Notes: a model not told the origin generated them from the sequence alone. Positions 45,880-55,754 are shown, counted from the first letter of the stretch. The stretch: 64,000 nucleotides of DNA from Brumimicrobium sp041655765 (GCA_041655765.1 JBBAEU010000003.1:85903-149902); one strand, 5' to 3'. Numbers and translations are program-made.

Positions 45880-46865
45880 TATTCTTTATTCAGATTACTT
45901 TTTAGATAATCAATAACCTTTACTTCAACGGCATCTTGTTGGTTTAAATCAGCCAAATAAATTGATGTCCAGTCAATTATATGAATAAAATACAAGTTTT
46001 CTTCAATTACACTGTCTCCTTTTCCATTAATTTCCATAACATGCGGTGTTTTTTTTCTGATAATTTCAGAGCAAAGACTCGTTCTGAATAAATTTCGTTT
46101 TGAAAGAAACTGAGAAACAAAAAAAACAACTGCATAACCATCATTTCCTCCGCCCCAACCGACAAGTTCATTGTGATTCATTTCTGGAATGACATGATGC
46201 CAAACCAGTTGTTTACTGTTTTCATTGAATTGCTGTCTTGCTCTTAATGCTACGACCTCTCTTTCAGCATCAGAATAAATTATACCTTGTTTTTTAAAGA
46301 AAAGGTTAGCCAATTCTTTTGCTTGACTTTGAATGTTTTCAATGTCTTTTTTTAGTGTCTGTGCACTATTTTCAAGTTCAGTAAAGAAATTATTTTTGAC
46401 AATTCCAGCAACATGTAAAATTTTAATTAATTGAATGGAAGAAAAGGCCAACATACTTCTCGGAGGATTGCCGCTAGGAAGTTCAACATAGTCGTAGCCT
46501 TTTTCTCTACATAATTTTATTAAATCTCCGCCAGAGCTCACTCCAACAATCGTTGCTCCTTTAGATTCTGCAAATTCTATAACCGACAATGTTTCTTCTG
46601 TTGTTCCTGAATACGAAGAACTTATAACCAATGTTTTTTCATTTACAAAGCCAGGAATCGAATAGTCTTGAACCAAAACAATTGGAATTTTAGATTCTTT
46701 TTCAAATAGTTGAGCAACCAATTTACCTCCAATTCCAGAGCCGCCCATGCCACATATTACAACATGGTCAAAATCCTTGTTTTCATAAAAAGAATAAGTA
46801 GATTGTTTTGCAATTTTGACAGCCTCTTCAATTTGAATAGGGAATTGGGTCACTAATTGTTTCAT
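45879..46865 (-). CDS. SIS-domain sugar isomerase (phosphoglucose/phosphomannose isomerase-like)
   Basis: 328 residues with two SIS domains. 'VICGMGGSGIGGKL' and 'SSSYSGTTEETLSV' bind the sugar phosphate; 'GNPPRSMLAFSS' and 'IPEMNHNELVGWGG' are typical of the bifunctional phosphoglucose/phosphomannose isomerase group, first known in archaea. It may complement or replace the classical Pgi, which is not in the window. Upstream of lipB with one-base overlap. Confidence 0.9.
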   Translation of the reverse strand: MKQLVTQFPIQIEEAVKIAKQSTYSFYENKDFDHVVICGMGGSGIGGKLVAQLFEKESKIPIVLVQDYSIPGFVNEKTLVISSSYSGTTEETLSVIEFAESKGATIVGVSSGGDLIKLCREKGYDYVELPSGNPPRSMLAFSSIQLIKILHVAGIVKNNFFTELENSAQTLKKDIENIQSQAKELANLFFKKQGIIYSDAEREVVALRARQQFNENSKQLVWHHVIPEMNHNELVGWGGGNDGYAVVFFVSQFLSKRNLFRTSLCSEIIRKKTPHVMEINGKGDSVIEENLYFIHIIDWTSIYLADLNQQDAVEVKVIDYLKSNLNKE

Positions 46866-46941
46866 TTAATGTGTTTTTTTGTTTGTTATACTTAACGTAA
46901 ATTTTGTAAATAAGTTATCTTTATTAAAAATCTTTTCCCCT

Positions 46942-47718
46942 CTACTTAAAATTAGGTTTTCTTTTTTCCAAAAAAGCATTCGTTCCTTCAACAAACTCTT
47001 CTGTTCCAAAGCAATTGCCAAATTCTTTTATTTCTACTTCATATCCATTTATTCCTACTTCAAATCCGGCGTTAATTGCCCGTATTGCAGATTGAATAGC
47101 GTTACCAGAATTGTTACAGATTTTTCCTGCTATATCTTCAGCCAATATCAATAATTCTTCTTGCGAAACGACGTGATTTACCAAACCCCAATTTAGCGCT
47201 TCACTTGCATCAATCATCCCTGCTGTTGTTATCATTTCGATGGCTTTACCACGACCAACAAGTTGTGCCAATCTTTGTGTTCCTCCATAACCAGGAATTA
47301 CTCCCAAAGAAACCTCAGGCAATCCCAACTTTGCATTATCAGAAGCAATTCGAATGTGAGACGCCATGGCCAATTCCAGTCCTCCGCCTAAAGCAAAACC
47401 GTTTATTGCTGCAATGACAGGTTTTGATAGATTTTCTACTAAGTCAAATAACTTTTTTTGACCACTTGCTGCCAAATCTTCAGCTTGACTGGTATCAAAA
47501 CTTGAAAATTCTTTAATGTCTGCTCCAGCTACGAACGCTTTGTCTCCACTTCCTGTTAAAACAATCACCCTTATTTCTTCGTCCTTTTCAGCTGCAATTA
47601 ATGCTTTATTCAACTCTTCAATTGTTTCTTTATTTAGAGCGTTTAATTGCTTTGGTCGATTGATAATAATTATTTGAATTTTACCCTTTTGATTGATTAA
47701 AAGATTGTTGTACGCCAT
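46942..47718 (-). CDS. Enoyl-CoA hydratase/isomerase family protein
   Basis: 258 residues, crotonase fold. 'VAGADIKEFSSFD' forms the oxyanion loop, 'FALGGGLELAMASHIRIAS' the second, and 'LGLPEVSLGVIPGYGGTQRLAQLVG' carries two glutamates at the expected catalytic places. The pattern matches short-chain enoyl-CoA hydratase (3-hydroxybutyryl-CoA dehydratase). It is 76 bp upstream of the isomerase gene. Confidence 0.93.
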   Translation of the reverse strand: MAYNNLLINQKGKIQIIIINRPKQLNALNKETIEELNKALIAAEKDEEIRVIVLTGSGDKAFVAGADIKEFSSFDTSQAEDLAASGQKKLFDLVENLSKPVIAAINGFALGGGLELAMASHIRIASDNAKLGLPEVSLGVIPGYGGTQRLAQLVGRGKAIEMITTAGMIDASEALNWGLVNHVVSQEELLILAEDIAGKICNNSGNAIQSAIRAINAGFEVGINGYEVEIKEFGNCFGTEEFVEGTNAFLEKRKPNFK

Positions 47719-47903
47719 TTTAACTTTTTTCTGCGAATTTAACGAAATTTAGATGATAATCATCTCATAAAAGCGATAATATTCGATAATATTTACCCAA
47801 TTCATCATCTAGGTAATCAAAGCATATTGTAAAGGTTTTGTTAAATTTTGGAAGAAAGGACATTATCAATTTTGAGAGTCCTCTATTTTACATTTATTTA
47901 CAT

Positions 47904-47911
47904 TATATTTG
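47904..47911 (+). promoter_or_regulatory. -7 box for the lamin-tail protein gene
   Basis: TATATTTG, 45 bp before the ATG at 47957; no clear -33 TTG. Confidence 0.45.
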
Positions 47912-47956
47912 TAGCTATATCATTCGTGTAATGATTAATTATTTTACACATATATT

Positions 47957-50551
47957 ATGAAATATTTTTTTTGGTTATTGCCTGTTTTGTGTGTTTTTCC
48001 TTCATTTGCACAAATGAGTGATTCTTTTGATGATGGCGATTTTACTAATAATCCAACATGGACGGGAGACGTTAATGATTTTAGAATTGATACCGACAAC
48101 AATAATTCTTTACAGCTTTATATTGACCCAGCAGCTGGAGGCATCAGCTATCTTTCTACGCCTCATAATTTAACCTCCATTGATGATATAGAATGGCGCT
48201 TTAAATTGAAATATAATTTTGACCCATCTGGAAGCAATATGGGACACACTTATTTAACTGCTACCGATAGTAATTTAGGGAACAATCCTGACGGAATTTT
48301 CTTTAAAATCGGCGAAACAGGTTCAAACGACCCCATCGAATTAATAGAAAGAAACGGAGGTGTAAATACAACCATTCTAACAAGTACCCCAGCACTTGTT
48401 GCTTCTGCTTTTGATATTCAGATAAAAATAATTCATCGAGCGGGTGGCGATTGGGAGTTATATGTAGATTTAAGTGGTAACGAAAACTTTCAATTGAATC
48501 AAACAGCCAACTATCCTACTTCTTTGGTTGGTAACCACGTTGGTATATGCTTATATTACACGGCAACTCGCTCTCAACAGTTTTGGTACGATGACTTTTA
48601 TGTTGGAAGTGAAGTTTTAGATACTGATCCCCCATATATAGATACACTTTTCCCTATTTCCAGTTCTGAAATTGACGTTTATTTTAACGAGGGAATTTCT
48701 CAAGTATCTGGTGAGTCATTGGCGAATTACTTTGTAAACAACGGAATTGGAAATCCTGCGCTCATCACTCAAGACCCAAATAACGAATCATTGTTTCACC
48801 TTATGTTTTCTACGGCATTTCAAGTTGGAACAGAATACCAAGTTACCATTAATAACGTTGAAGATTACGCAGGAAACATAATGATAGAAGAAACTAAAAA
48901 CTTTCTTTTTGTTGAGGCAGAAACACCTGCTTATGGTGACGTAATAATTAATGAATTTATTCCAAGACCATCACCATCACAAGGTTTGCCAGAGTCACAG
49001 TTTATAGAACTTTACAACAGAAGTAACAAATATTTCAACTTAAAAGATTGGAAAATAAGCGATAATAATTCGAGCGGATATATTGCCGATGAAGTGTGGT
49101 TATATCCAGGAGAATATATTGTTTTGGTCCCTTCCAGCGGTATGGCTGTTTATCCACAGGCAACACGAGTAACCAGTTGGGCAACATTGAATGTGTCTGG
49201 TGATGAAATACACGTTCATTCCGATGATGGAATTTTAGTTGATGAACTAACTTATACTGATGTTTGGTATAAAGATGATAACAAAAAGAATGGAGGTTGG
49301 AGCATTGAAAGAATCAATCCTGAACTACCATGTTCTTCTGCCGATAATTGGCAGGCAAGTGTTAATTCATTAGGTGGAACTCCAGGGGAAATTAACAGTG
49401 TTTACAACACAATACCAGACACTACAATTCCTGTAGTAACAACAATCGAAACCTTTTTGCCAAACAAAATAGTTGTTTCTTTTTCTGAGGGAATGGATGA
49501 TTCTTCTTTATTAAATATCGTTTTTTTAAGCGATAATTTGACCGTTACTAACCTTACAACACAAGGTGGTCCATTTCCAACAAAACTAGAGATTACTTTT
49601 AATGAAAACCTTATTGCAGGGCAGCCTTACTATTTTACATTAGAAGGTTTTGCCGATTGCTCTGGAAATATAGGTTCATATAATGGTTCCTTCATTATTC
49701 CTCAAACACCAATAAAGGGAGATTTGATTATCAATGAGATATTATTTAACCCTATCACAGGTGGCTCTGATTTTGTTGAAGTTTATAACAACTCACATAA
49801 ATATATTGACATAAAAGACTGGGAATTAGCCAATTTTAATGATGATACGGTGGCAAATAATAAAGTAGTAGAACAAAGTTATATCATTCCCCCAAATGAT
49901 TATTTAGTGTTGACAAAAGACACAAATTTTCAAATTATGAACTATCCTTTTGCTATTCCTGGAAAATTTGTACAAATGTCTTCTTTACCTGCATACAACA
50001 ATGATTCATCCACGGTGTTTTTGATATTTAATAATGAGATTATGGACAAAGTTTCTTATAATGAAAATTGGCATTTCTCTCTATTAAATTCAAAAAAAGG
50101 GGTGAGTTTAGAGCGTTTTTCAGCAGAATCTCCTTCTAACGATTCCTCTAGTTGGCACAGTGCAAGCGAAACTTATGGATTTGCAACGCCCGGTAGAGAA
50201 AACTCTCAAAATATGACCTCATTTAATGAGGGTGGCACTCTTTCACTTTCTTCAACAACTTTCTCTCCAGATAACGACGGATATCAAGATGTTTTAATCA
50301 TAAACTACGAAGTTTCTTCTCCTGATTTATTAGGTGATTTGGTTATATATGATGACAAAGGAAGAAAAATAAAAACGCTTTTTGAACAACATCTTTTAGG
50401 TGTAAATGGATTTATTAAGTGGGAAGGGACAAGAGATGATGGCAGTAAAGCTGGCATTGGTCCTTATATCATAATCTTTAATATTTTTAATCTAAATTCA
50501 ACCAAAGTAGAAACCATCAGAAAAGTTGTAACCCTAGCGGGAAAACTATAG
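47957..50551 (+). CDS. Large secreted protein with two lamin-tail domains and C-terminal FlgD-like domain
   Basis: 864 residues with a signal peptide (FFWLLPVLCVFPSFAQ). N-terminal LamG/jelly-roll-like region (20-215), Ig-like segments (about 220-320 and 490-580: 'FNEGISQVSGESLANYFVNN'), two lamin-tail domains (from about 325 'GDVIINEFIPRPSP' and from about 587 'GDLIINEILFNP'), and a C-terminal 'FSPDNDGYQDVLIINYEV ... GIGPYIIIFNIF' domain like FlgD Ig/T9SS-associated ends. Probably exported to the surface, with adhesive or nuclease-associated use in other families; function here unknown. Stop is 1 bp from the convergent small lipoprotein gene. Confidence 0.85.
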   Translation: MKYFFWLLPVLCVFPSFAQMSDSFDDGDFTNNPTWTGDVNDFRIDTDNNNSLQLYIDPAAGGISYLSTPHNLTSIDDIEWRFKLKYNFDPSGSNMGHTYLTATDSNLGNNPDGIFFKIGETGSNDPIELIERNGGVNTTILTSTPALVASAFDIQIKIIHRAGGDWELYVDLSGNENFQLNQTANYPTSLVGNHVGICLYYTATRSQQFWYDDFYVGSEVLDTDPPYIDTLFPISSSEIDVYFNEGISQVSGESLANYFVNNGIGNPALITQDPNNESLFHLMFSTAFQVGTEYQVTINNVEDYAGNIMIEETKNFLFVEAETPAYGDVIINEFIPRPSPSQGLPESQFIELYNRSNKYFNLKDWKISDNNSSGYIADEVWLYPGEYIVLVPSSGMAVYPQATRVTSWATLNVSGDEIHVHSDDGILVDELTYTDVWYKDDNKKNGGWSIERINPELPCSSADNWQASVNSLGGTPGEINSVYNTIPDTTIPVVTTIETFLPNKIVVSFSEGMDDSSLLNIVFLSDNLTVTNLTTQGGPFPTKLEITFNENLIAGQPYYFTLEGFADCSGNIGSYNGSFIIPQTPIKGDLIINEILFNPITGGSDFVEVYNNSHKYIDIKDWELANFNDDTVANNKVVEQSYIIPPNDYLVLTKDTNFQIMNYPFAIPGKFVQMSSLPAYNNDSSTVFLIFNNEIMDKVSYNENWHFSLLNSKKGVSLERFSAESPSNDSSSWHSASETYGFATPGRENSQNMTSFNEGGTLSLSSTTFSPDNDGYQDVLIINYEVSSPDLLGDLVIYDDKGRKIKTLFEQHLLGVNGFIKWEGTRDDGSKAGIGPYIIIFNIFNLNSTKVETIRKVVTLAGKL

Positions 50552-50552
50552 A

Positions 50553-50819
50553 TTATCTGAATTGTTGTTTGGTGCGTTTTTTCGTTTTTTTAACCCGTTT
50601 CTTAGCCGATTTTGATTGAAGTTTCCAGTATTCTTTTTCTGCTTTCTTTTTTGCTTTATCATTAAGTTTTTTCTTTTTTCTTAAATCTTTAGCTCTCGCT
50701 TTTTCAGCTTCTTCTACAGTTTTTGGATTTGCACTCGCCATAGAAGTAGCGCAAGAATTTAAACTGTAAAGAAATACAGTAAAAATCAATAATATTATGA
50801 ATTTATATCGATTTGTCAT
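50553..50819 (-). CDS. Small, very basic lipoprotein
   Basis: 88 residues. A lipoprotein signal (IILLIFTVFLYSLNSCAT) is followed by a lysine- and arginine-rich helical tail with hardly any hydrophobics ('KARAKDLRKKKKLNDKAKKKAEKEYWKL'). The composition suggests binding to an anionic surface such as nucleic acid, LPS or peptidoglycan (inference). Its start is only 25 bp from the start of the divergent lipoprotein gene, so each promoter would have to lie within the other gene. Confidence 0.65.
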   Translation of the reverse strand: MTNRYKFIILLIFTVFLYSLNSCATSMASANPKTVEEAEKARAKDLRKKKKLNDKAKKKAEKEYWKLQSKSAKKRVKKTKKRTKQQFR

Positions 50820-50844
50820 AACTTCGTATTCTTATTATATAACG

Positions 50845-51288
50845 ATGAACATACAAAAAACGATACTTTTAACAAATTTATTTCTAATATTATTTAGTTG
50901 TAACGTAAACAAAAATCATCCCGTCCCTTATTTTTCGTTCAATACAATAATTGATTTGAATTTACCTACATACAGCGACTTATTGGGTATTGGCGGCTGG
51001 GCGTATGTTCCAGTTGCTGAATTAGGTCCAAAAGGAATTGTTGTCTATCGTAAAAGTCAAAACGAATTTGTGGCTTTCGATAGAACTTCTCCAGCTGAAG
51101 GAGGGCTGGATTGTAGCGAAGGACTAAAAGTTGATGAAGATAATTTTTTGGTTTTAAACGACCCTTGTTCCAACGCAAAATTTTCACTTTATGACGGCTC
51201 TGTAATTGAAGGAAATTCTAAGTTTGGGTTAAGAAAATATGAAACAGAATTCAACGGAGATACTAAATTGAGAATTTACAACCCTTAG
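50845..51288 (+). CDS. Lipoprotein with a degenerate Rieske-like domain
   Basis: 147 residues from the ATG at 50845. Lipoprotein signal (NLFLILFSC). The body has the order of a Rieske fold: 'GGWAYVPVAELGPKGIVVYRKSQNEFVAFDRTSPAEGG', then 'CSEGLKVDEDNFLVLNDPCSNAKFSLYDGSVIEG', as in the N-terminal strand, F-x-x-x-D-x-T and 'C ... SxFxxxDG' of Rieske proteins. The CxH and CxxH cluster ligands are absent, so it should not bind a 2Fe-2S cluster. I recall such proteins as lineage lipoproteins without known function. The longer frame starting at 50797 overlaps the divergent gene. Confidence 0.7.
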   Translation: MNIQKTILLTNLFLILFSCNVNKNHPVPYFSFNTIIDLNLPTYSDLLGIGGWAYVPVAELGPKGIVVYRKSQNEFVAFDRTSPAEGGLDCSEGLKVDEDNFLVLNDPCSNAKFSLYDGSVIEGNSKFGLRKYETEFNGDTKLRIYNP

Positions 51289-51375
51289 TCTAAATAATTA
51301 ATGAAACTCTTCTTAATTTAAGTCAGTTACCACTATAAATCTTGTTGAAAACCATTAAAATTCGTACTGAATACT

Positions 51376-51383
51376 TATTTTTG
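51376..51383 (+). promoter_or_regulatory. -7 box for yicC-gmk-nadD
   Basis: TATTTTTG, 17 bp before the yicC ATG, implying a short leader; no -33 TTG at normal spacing. Confidence 0.45.
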
Positions 51384-51400
51384 TTCAAAATATTAAATAA

Positions 51401-52270
51401 ATGGGATTACAATCAATGACTGGTTTTGGAAGAGCATCTTCCATTTTTTTTAACAAGAAAGTTACAGTAGAGATACGTTCACTAAACAGCAAGGGAACGG
51501 ATGTTTATCTTAAAATCCCCTCTTCTTACAAGGCTTACGAATTACCCATTAGAAAATTTATTACGGATTCTTTGCAAAGGGGAAAGATTGAATGTACAAT
51601 AACAGAAGAAATCATTAAGGGCGAACAAAAAGTTTCCATTAATACTGAACTTCTACAAGCGTACTATGAAGAGCTAACAAAAATCTCTGACAATGTTGGT
51701 GCGCATCCATCAGATCTATTTTCGACAATACTCCGCTTTCCTGATATTATACAAACTTCAGATGAAGATCTTTCTGAAGAAGAATGGTCACAAATTGAGC
51801 AATTGATGAAAGTAGCCATTCAAAACACCAATGATTTTAGAACAACAGAAGGAAAAACTTTAGTCGCAGATTTTACAATTTGCATTAATAACATTAAAAA
51901 ACTTTTAGCAGAAGTTCCGAAATATGAAAATCTTAGAATAGATAGCATCAAAGAACGAATGACCAAGGGTCTTGAAAAAACCAGTGAAACCGTTGACCAA
52001 AATCGTTTTGAGCAAGAACTTATTTACTATATAGAAAAACTTGATATTAATGAAGAAAAAATACGGTTGCAACATCATTTAGATTATTTTCTTGAAACAA
52101 TGGAATCTAATGATATTGTTGGTAAAAAATTAGGTTTTATTTCACAAGAAATAGGAAGAGAAATAAATACATTGGGGAGCAAATCTTATCATGCTGAACT
52201 ACAAAAAATCGTAGTTGAAATGAAAGACAGTTTAGAAAAAATCAAAGAGCAAGTTTCCAATACACTTTAA
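51401..52270 (+). CDS. yicC: YicC family endoribonuclease-like protein
   Basis: 289 residues. Starts 'MGLQSMTGFGRASS', the family signature, with 'VEIRSLNSKGTDVYLKIPSSY' and a C-terminal helical domain ending 'LGFISQEIGREINTLGSKS' and 'VVEMKDSLEKIKEQVSN'. E. coli YicC is an RNase that acts on RyhB and is linked to stationary-phase survival (established for E. coli). It starts the yicC-gmk-nadD operon, 2 bp before gmk. Confidence 0.95.
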   Translation: MGLQSMTGFGRASSIFFNKKVTVEIRSLNSKGTDVYLKIPSSYKAYELPIRKFITDSLQRGKIECTITEEIIKGEQKVSINTELLQAYYEELTKISDNVGAHPSDLFSTILRFPDIIQTSDEDLSEEEWSQIEQLMKVAIQNTNDFRTTEGKTLVADFTICINNIKKLLAEVPKYENLRIDSIKERMTKGLEKTSETVDQNRFEQELIYYIEKLDINEEKIRLQHHLDYFLETMESNDIVGKKLGFISQEIGREINTLGSKSYHAELQKIVVEMKDSLEKIKEQVSNTL

Positions 52271-52272
52271 CA

Positions 52273-52854
52273 ATGAAAGCAAACAAAACGGTGGGGAAGT
52301 GTATTATATTTTCTGCTCCTTCTGGCGCAGGGAAAACAACCATTGTCAATGCGTTAATTAAGAAAGTTGATTCATTAGAGTTTTCCATTTCGGCTTGTTC
52401 CAGACCACCAAGAGGACATGAAGAAAATGGTCGTGATTATTATTTTATCGGCATAGAAAAATTTAAAGAAAAAATCAAAGCAGAAGAGTTTATTGAATGG
52501 GAAGAGGTTTATCCCAATCATTTTTATGGAACACTCAAAAAAGAAGTTGAAAGACTTTGGGAAAAAAACAAAGTGGTAATTTTTGACGTTGATGTTTATG
52601 GTGGAAAAAATTTAAAAGATTACTTTCAAGAAAAGGCCTTAAGTTTTTTTGTTCTACCTCCTTCTATGGAAGAGTTAGAACGTAGGCTTAGAAATCGTCA
52701 AACAGAAACAGAAGAAAAAATCCAATTGCGACTTAATAAGTCAAAAGAAGAAATAGAAATGAGCAAAGATTTTGATATAATTTTAATAAACGATAACCTT
52801 GAGCTTACAATTGAGGAAGCAGAAAATAGTATTAAAGAGTTTTTAAAAAAATAG
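52273..52854 (+). CDS. gmk: Guanylate kinase
   Basis: 193 residues. Phosphorylates GMP to GDP. P-loop 'IIFSAPSGAGKTTIV', 'SISACSRPPRGHEENGRDYYFI', 'FIEWEEVYPNHFYGT', and 'LIND' at the C-terminus. Overlaps the nadD region: TAG then GTG/ATG in the sequence TAGTGATG. Confidence 0.97.
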   Translation: MKANKTVGKCIIFSAPSGAGKTTIVNALIKKVDSLEFSISACSRPPRGHEENGRDYYFIGIEKFKEKIKAEEFIEWEEVYPNHFYGTLKKEVERLWEKNKVVIFDVDVYGGKNLKDYFQEKALSFFVLPPSMEELERRLRNRQTETEEKIQLRLNKSKEEIEMSKDFDIILINDNLELTIEEAENSIKEFLKK

Positions 52855-52856
52855 TG

Positions 52857-53471
52857 ATGAATATTGGTCTTTACTTCGGTACGTTTAATCCCATTCATAT
52901 TGGACATTTAATTATTGCCAACTATATGGCGGAATATACTGATTTAGACCAAGTTTGGTTGGTTGTTTCCCCACAAAACCCATTAAAAAACAAAGATTCT
53001 CTTTTAAAGGACTATCATAGATTAGCAATTGTAAAAATAGCTATTGACGACAATCCAAAACTGCGAGCATCAGACATTGAGTTTAAAATGCCCAGACCTT
53101 CTTATACCTCTGACACACTTGCCTATTTAAAAGATAAATATCCAAACCACAAGTTTAACCTAATTATGGGAGAAGATAACCTGAGAACCTTCCATAAATG
53201 GAAAAACTACGAATATATTCTTGAAAACCATAAGCTTTATGTATATCCAAGACTTTTAACAATTCAAGAAAAAGAAGAGCTAAAAGAGTTGCCCTATATT
53301 CCAAGCAATAATTTAGAAACCCATAAAAATGTGATACTTTTAGAAGACGTTCCAATTATGAAAGTAAGTTCAAGTTTTATTCGAAAAGCCATAAAAAACG
53401 GTGATAACGTAAAGTATCTTTTAACTTCTCCTGTTTATCAATATATTGATGAAATGAACTTCTATAAATAG
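52857..53471 (+). CDS. nadD: Nicotinate-nucleotide adenylyltransferase NadD
   Basis: 204 residues. Adenylylates nicotinate mononucleotide in NAD synthesis. 'GLYFGTFNPIHIGHLIIANYM' is the GxFxPxHxGH nucleotidyltransferase motif, with 'SSSFIRKAIKNGDNVKYLLTSPVYQYI' near the end. The frame includes a GTG at 52854 overlapping the gmk stop; ATG at 52857 is preferred. Confidence 0.96.
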   Translation: MNIGLYFGTFNPIHIGHLIIANYMAEYTDLDQVWLVVSPQNPLKNKDSLLKDYHRLAIVKIAIDDNPKLRASDIEFKMPRPSYTSDTLAYLKDKYPNHKFNLIMGEDNLRTFHKWKNYEYILENHKLYVYPRLLTIQEKEELKELPYIPSNNLETHKNVILLEDVPIMKVSSSFIRKAIKNGDNVKYLLTSPVYQYIDEMNFYK

Positions 53472-53586
53472 ATTTAATAGATTTATTACCAATCAATCAA
53501 TATTTTAACCCTTTAATAAAAATTCACGCTTTAATCCGCAATAAGTTTCATATATTGCAAGGATGTTAAATTTATATTAAAAAATC

Positions 53587-55689
53587 ATGAAAAAATTATT
53601 ACTTGTTGTTTCTTTGTTTTTTTGGGGAAGTACTTTCTCTCAGCAAGATGTTTATCCTTGCCATACAGACGAAAAAACAAGCGAATATATTGAGTCATTA
53701 TCTGCGATAGAAAAAGCCCAATATTTTCAGCAAAAAGCTAACTATGAAGCAGAAATACAACAATTTATTGCTGATAACCCTCAGTTGGCAACTAACTCAA
53801 ATAAAAGAGGTGTTATTTCTTATACCATTCCTGTGGTTTTCCATATTATTCACGAAGGAGGAGAAGAAAATATTTCAGACCAACAGGTTAAGGATGCTGT
53901 TGAATTCATGAATTTGGATTTTCAACTCTCTAATACTGACTCAGACAATACGGTAAGTGCTTTTAAACCCCTTCGGGCAGATGTTGAGATAGAATTTAAG
54001 TTAGCAAAGTTAGACCCAACTGGAAATTGTACAAGTGGAATTACGAGAACATTCTCAACATCTACAAGCACAGGTAACACATGGAGTCAATTGAATGCAG
54101 TTATAGCTGCACAAGGAAATTGGCCAGGCGATAAATATTTAAACATTTTTGTTGCAAAAAATATTGGAGGAGCTGCTGGTTTTACAACCTATCCTAATAC
54201 AACAAATATGGGTTCTGGTATTTTTGTCCTTGCTTCTTATTGTGGGGGAACAGGAATAGCTAGTCCAACAACAAAACACACACTTTCACATGAGGCAGGA
54301 CATTGGCTTAACTTACCTCATACGTGGGGAAACTCTAATAATCCTGGAGACCCCGCAAACTGTGACACCGATGATGGAGTAGCTGATACACCAAACACAG
54401 TTGGCTGGTCAGTTTGTAATCTATCAGGTATATCTTGTGATACAGAATTAGATAACGTACAAAACTTTATGGAATATTCATATTGTTCTACCATGTTCAC
54501 GTTGGGTCAAAAAGCTCGTATGCACGCTGCATTAAATAATCCTGCTGGTGGAAGAGATAAAATTTGGAAATCTGCCAACTTAGCTGCAACAGGAGTTAAT
54601 TTACCAGAAACTTTATGTGAAGTGGAATTTGATGCTGACATTAAAGAAGTTTGCGCAGGAACAACAATCACATTTGAAGATCTTACTTATAATGCTGCAA
54701 CTGGTTGGGATTGGGAATTTCCTGGTGGAAGTCCCGCAACATCTACCCAGCAAAATCCTGAAATTACTTACAACACTCCTGGAAAGTACCAAGTAAAATT
54801 AACAGCGACTGATGGTACCAATAGTCAAACTGAAACAAAAACAAATTACATTACCGTTCTCCCAGAAGCACATGCCATTCCTTATGTTGAAGGATTTGAA
54901 GATGTTACAAATCTAAGTAACACGCAATTCTGGTCAGTTGAAAATCCAGACAATAATGCCAAATGGGAGACTACAACGTTGGCATCATATTCAGGTAATA
55001 AATCTGTTCGATTGGCTAATTTTGGTCAACTTGCTGGTAATGTTGACGCATTTGTATCAACTCCTATTGATTTGTCATCAATTACTGACGAAACAAGGGT
55101 TGATTTAACATTTAAACTTTCATATAGAAAAAGAGCATCAATAAATAATGAAAAATTAGTGATTCACATTTCTAACAATTGTGGGGAGATATTTACGGCT
55201 AGAAAAACATTTAGCGGTACAAGTCTTGGAACAACAGTAAGCACTTCTTCTTGGACACCTTCTTCTCAAGATGATTGGGTGACAGCAACTGTTACAAACA
55301 TTACTTCTGCATATTGGGTAGAAGACTTTAGGGTAAAATTTGTGTTTGAATCAGATGGTGGAAACAATATCTACATTGATGATATTAATATCCATCAAAG
55401 AAATACTCCTTCAAATATTGAAGAAGAAGACAGTGCTTTGGGAGGGTTAAATGTTTATCCAAATCCAGCAGGGGAATATGCAAACATCGACTTCTCAGTA
55501 AACCATCCAAAAGATATCCAAATTTCAATTGTAGATATGTTAGGTCAGGTTGTACAATCAGAAGTTGTTGCTGCTAACACAGGACAAAATGCTGTTTCTC
55601 TTGATGTTCAAAATATAAAAGCTGGAATGTATTTAGTTAAAGTAAAATCAGGTCAAAGAGAGCAAGTAAAAAGATTAATTATTCAATAG
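53587..55689 (+). CDS. Secreted M43-family zinc metalloprotease with PKD and T9SS domains
   Basis: 700 residues. Signal peptide (LLLVVSLFFWGSTFS), a propeptide (about 20-75), then a metzincin catalytic domain with HEAGHWLNLPH at residues 235-245 (HExxHxxGxxH) and a Met-turn 'NFMEYSYCSTMFT'. A PKD domain follows (about 350-425: 'GWDWEFPGGSPATSTQQNP'), then a jelly-roll-like domain, and a type A sorting domain from about 618 ('VYPNPAGEY ... GMYLVKVKSGQ'). Pappalysin-like (M43) proteases are secreted degraders. Complete catalytic site, so probably active. Confidence 0.93.
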   Translation: MKKLLLVVSLFFWGSTFSQQDVYPCHTDEKTSEYIESLSAIEKAQYFQQKANYEAEIQQFIADNPQLATNSNKRGVISYTIPVVFHIIHEGGEENISDQQVKDAVEFMNLDFQLSNTDSDNTVSAFKPLRADVEIEFKLAKLDPTGNCTSGITRTFSTSTSTGNTWSQLNAVIAAQGNWPGDKYLNIFVAKNIGGAAGFTTYPNTTNMGSGIFVLASYCGGTGIASPTTKHTLSHEAGHWLNLPHTWGNSNNPGDPANCDTDDGVADTPNTVGWSVCNLSGISCDTELDNVQNFMEYSYCSTMFTLGQKARMHAALNNPAGGRDKIWKSANLAATGVNLPETLCEVEFDADIKEVCAGTTITFEDLTYNAATGWDWEFPGGSPATSTQQNPEITYNTPGKYQVKLTATDGTNSQTETKTNYITVLPEAHAIPYVEGFEDVTNLSNTQFWSVENPDNNAKWETTTLASYSGNKSVRLANFGQLAGNVDAFVSTPIDLSSITDETRVDLTFKLSYRKRASINNEKLVIHISNNCGEIFTARKTFSGTSLGTTVSTSSWTPSSQDDWVTATVTNITSAYWVEDFRVKFVFESDGGNNIYIDDINIHQRNTPSNIEEEDSALGGLNVYPNPAGEYANIDFSVNHPKDIQISIVDMLGQVVQSEVVAANTGQNAVSLDVQNIKAGMYLVKVKSGQREQVKRLIIQ

Positions 55690-55721
55690 AATAGTATTTT
55701 TTCATAATTTAATTAAGTTTT

Positions 55722-55754
55722 AAAGCAGGTAATTTATTAATTGCCTGCTTTTTT
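55722..55754 (+). terminator. Terminator after the metalloprotease
   Basis: AAAGCAGGTAATT pairs with AATTGCCTGCTTT (one G-U) across a 4-nt loop, followed by T's. Confidence 0.92.
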
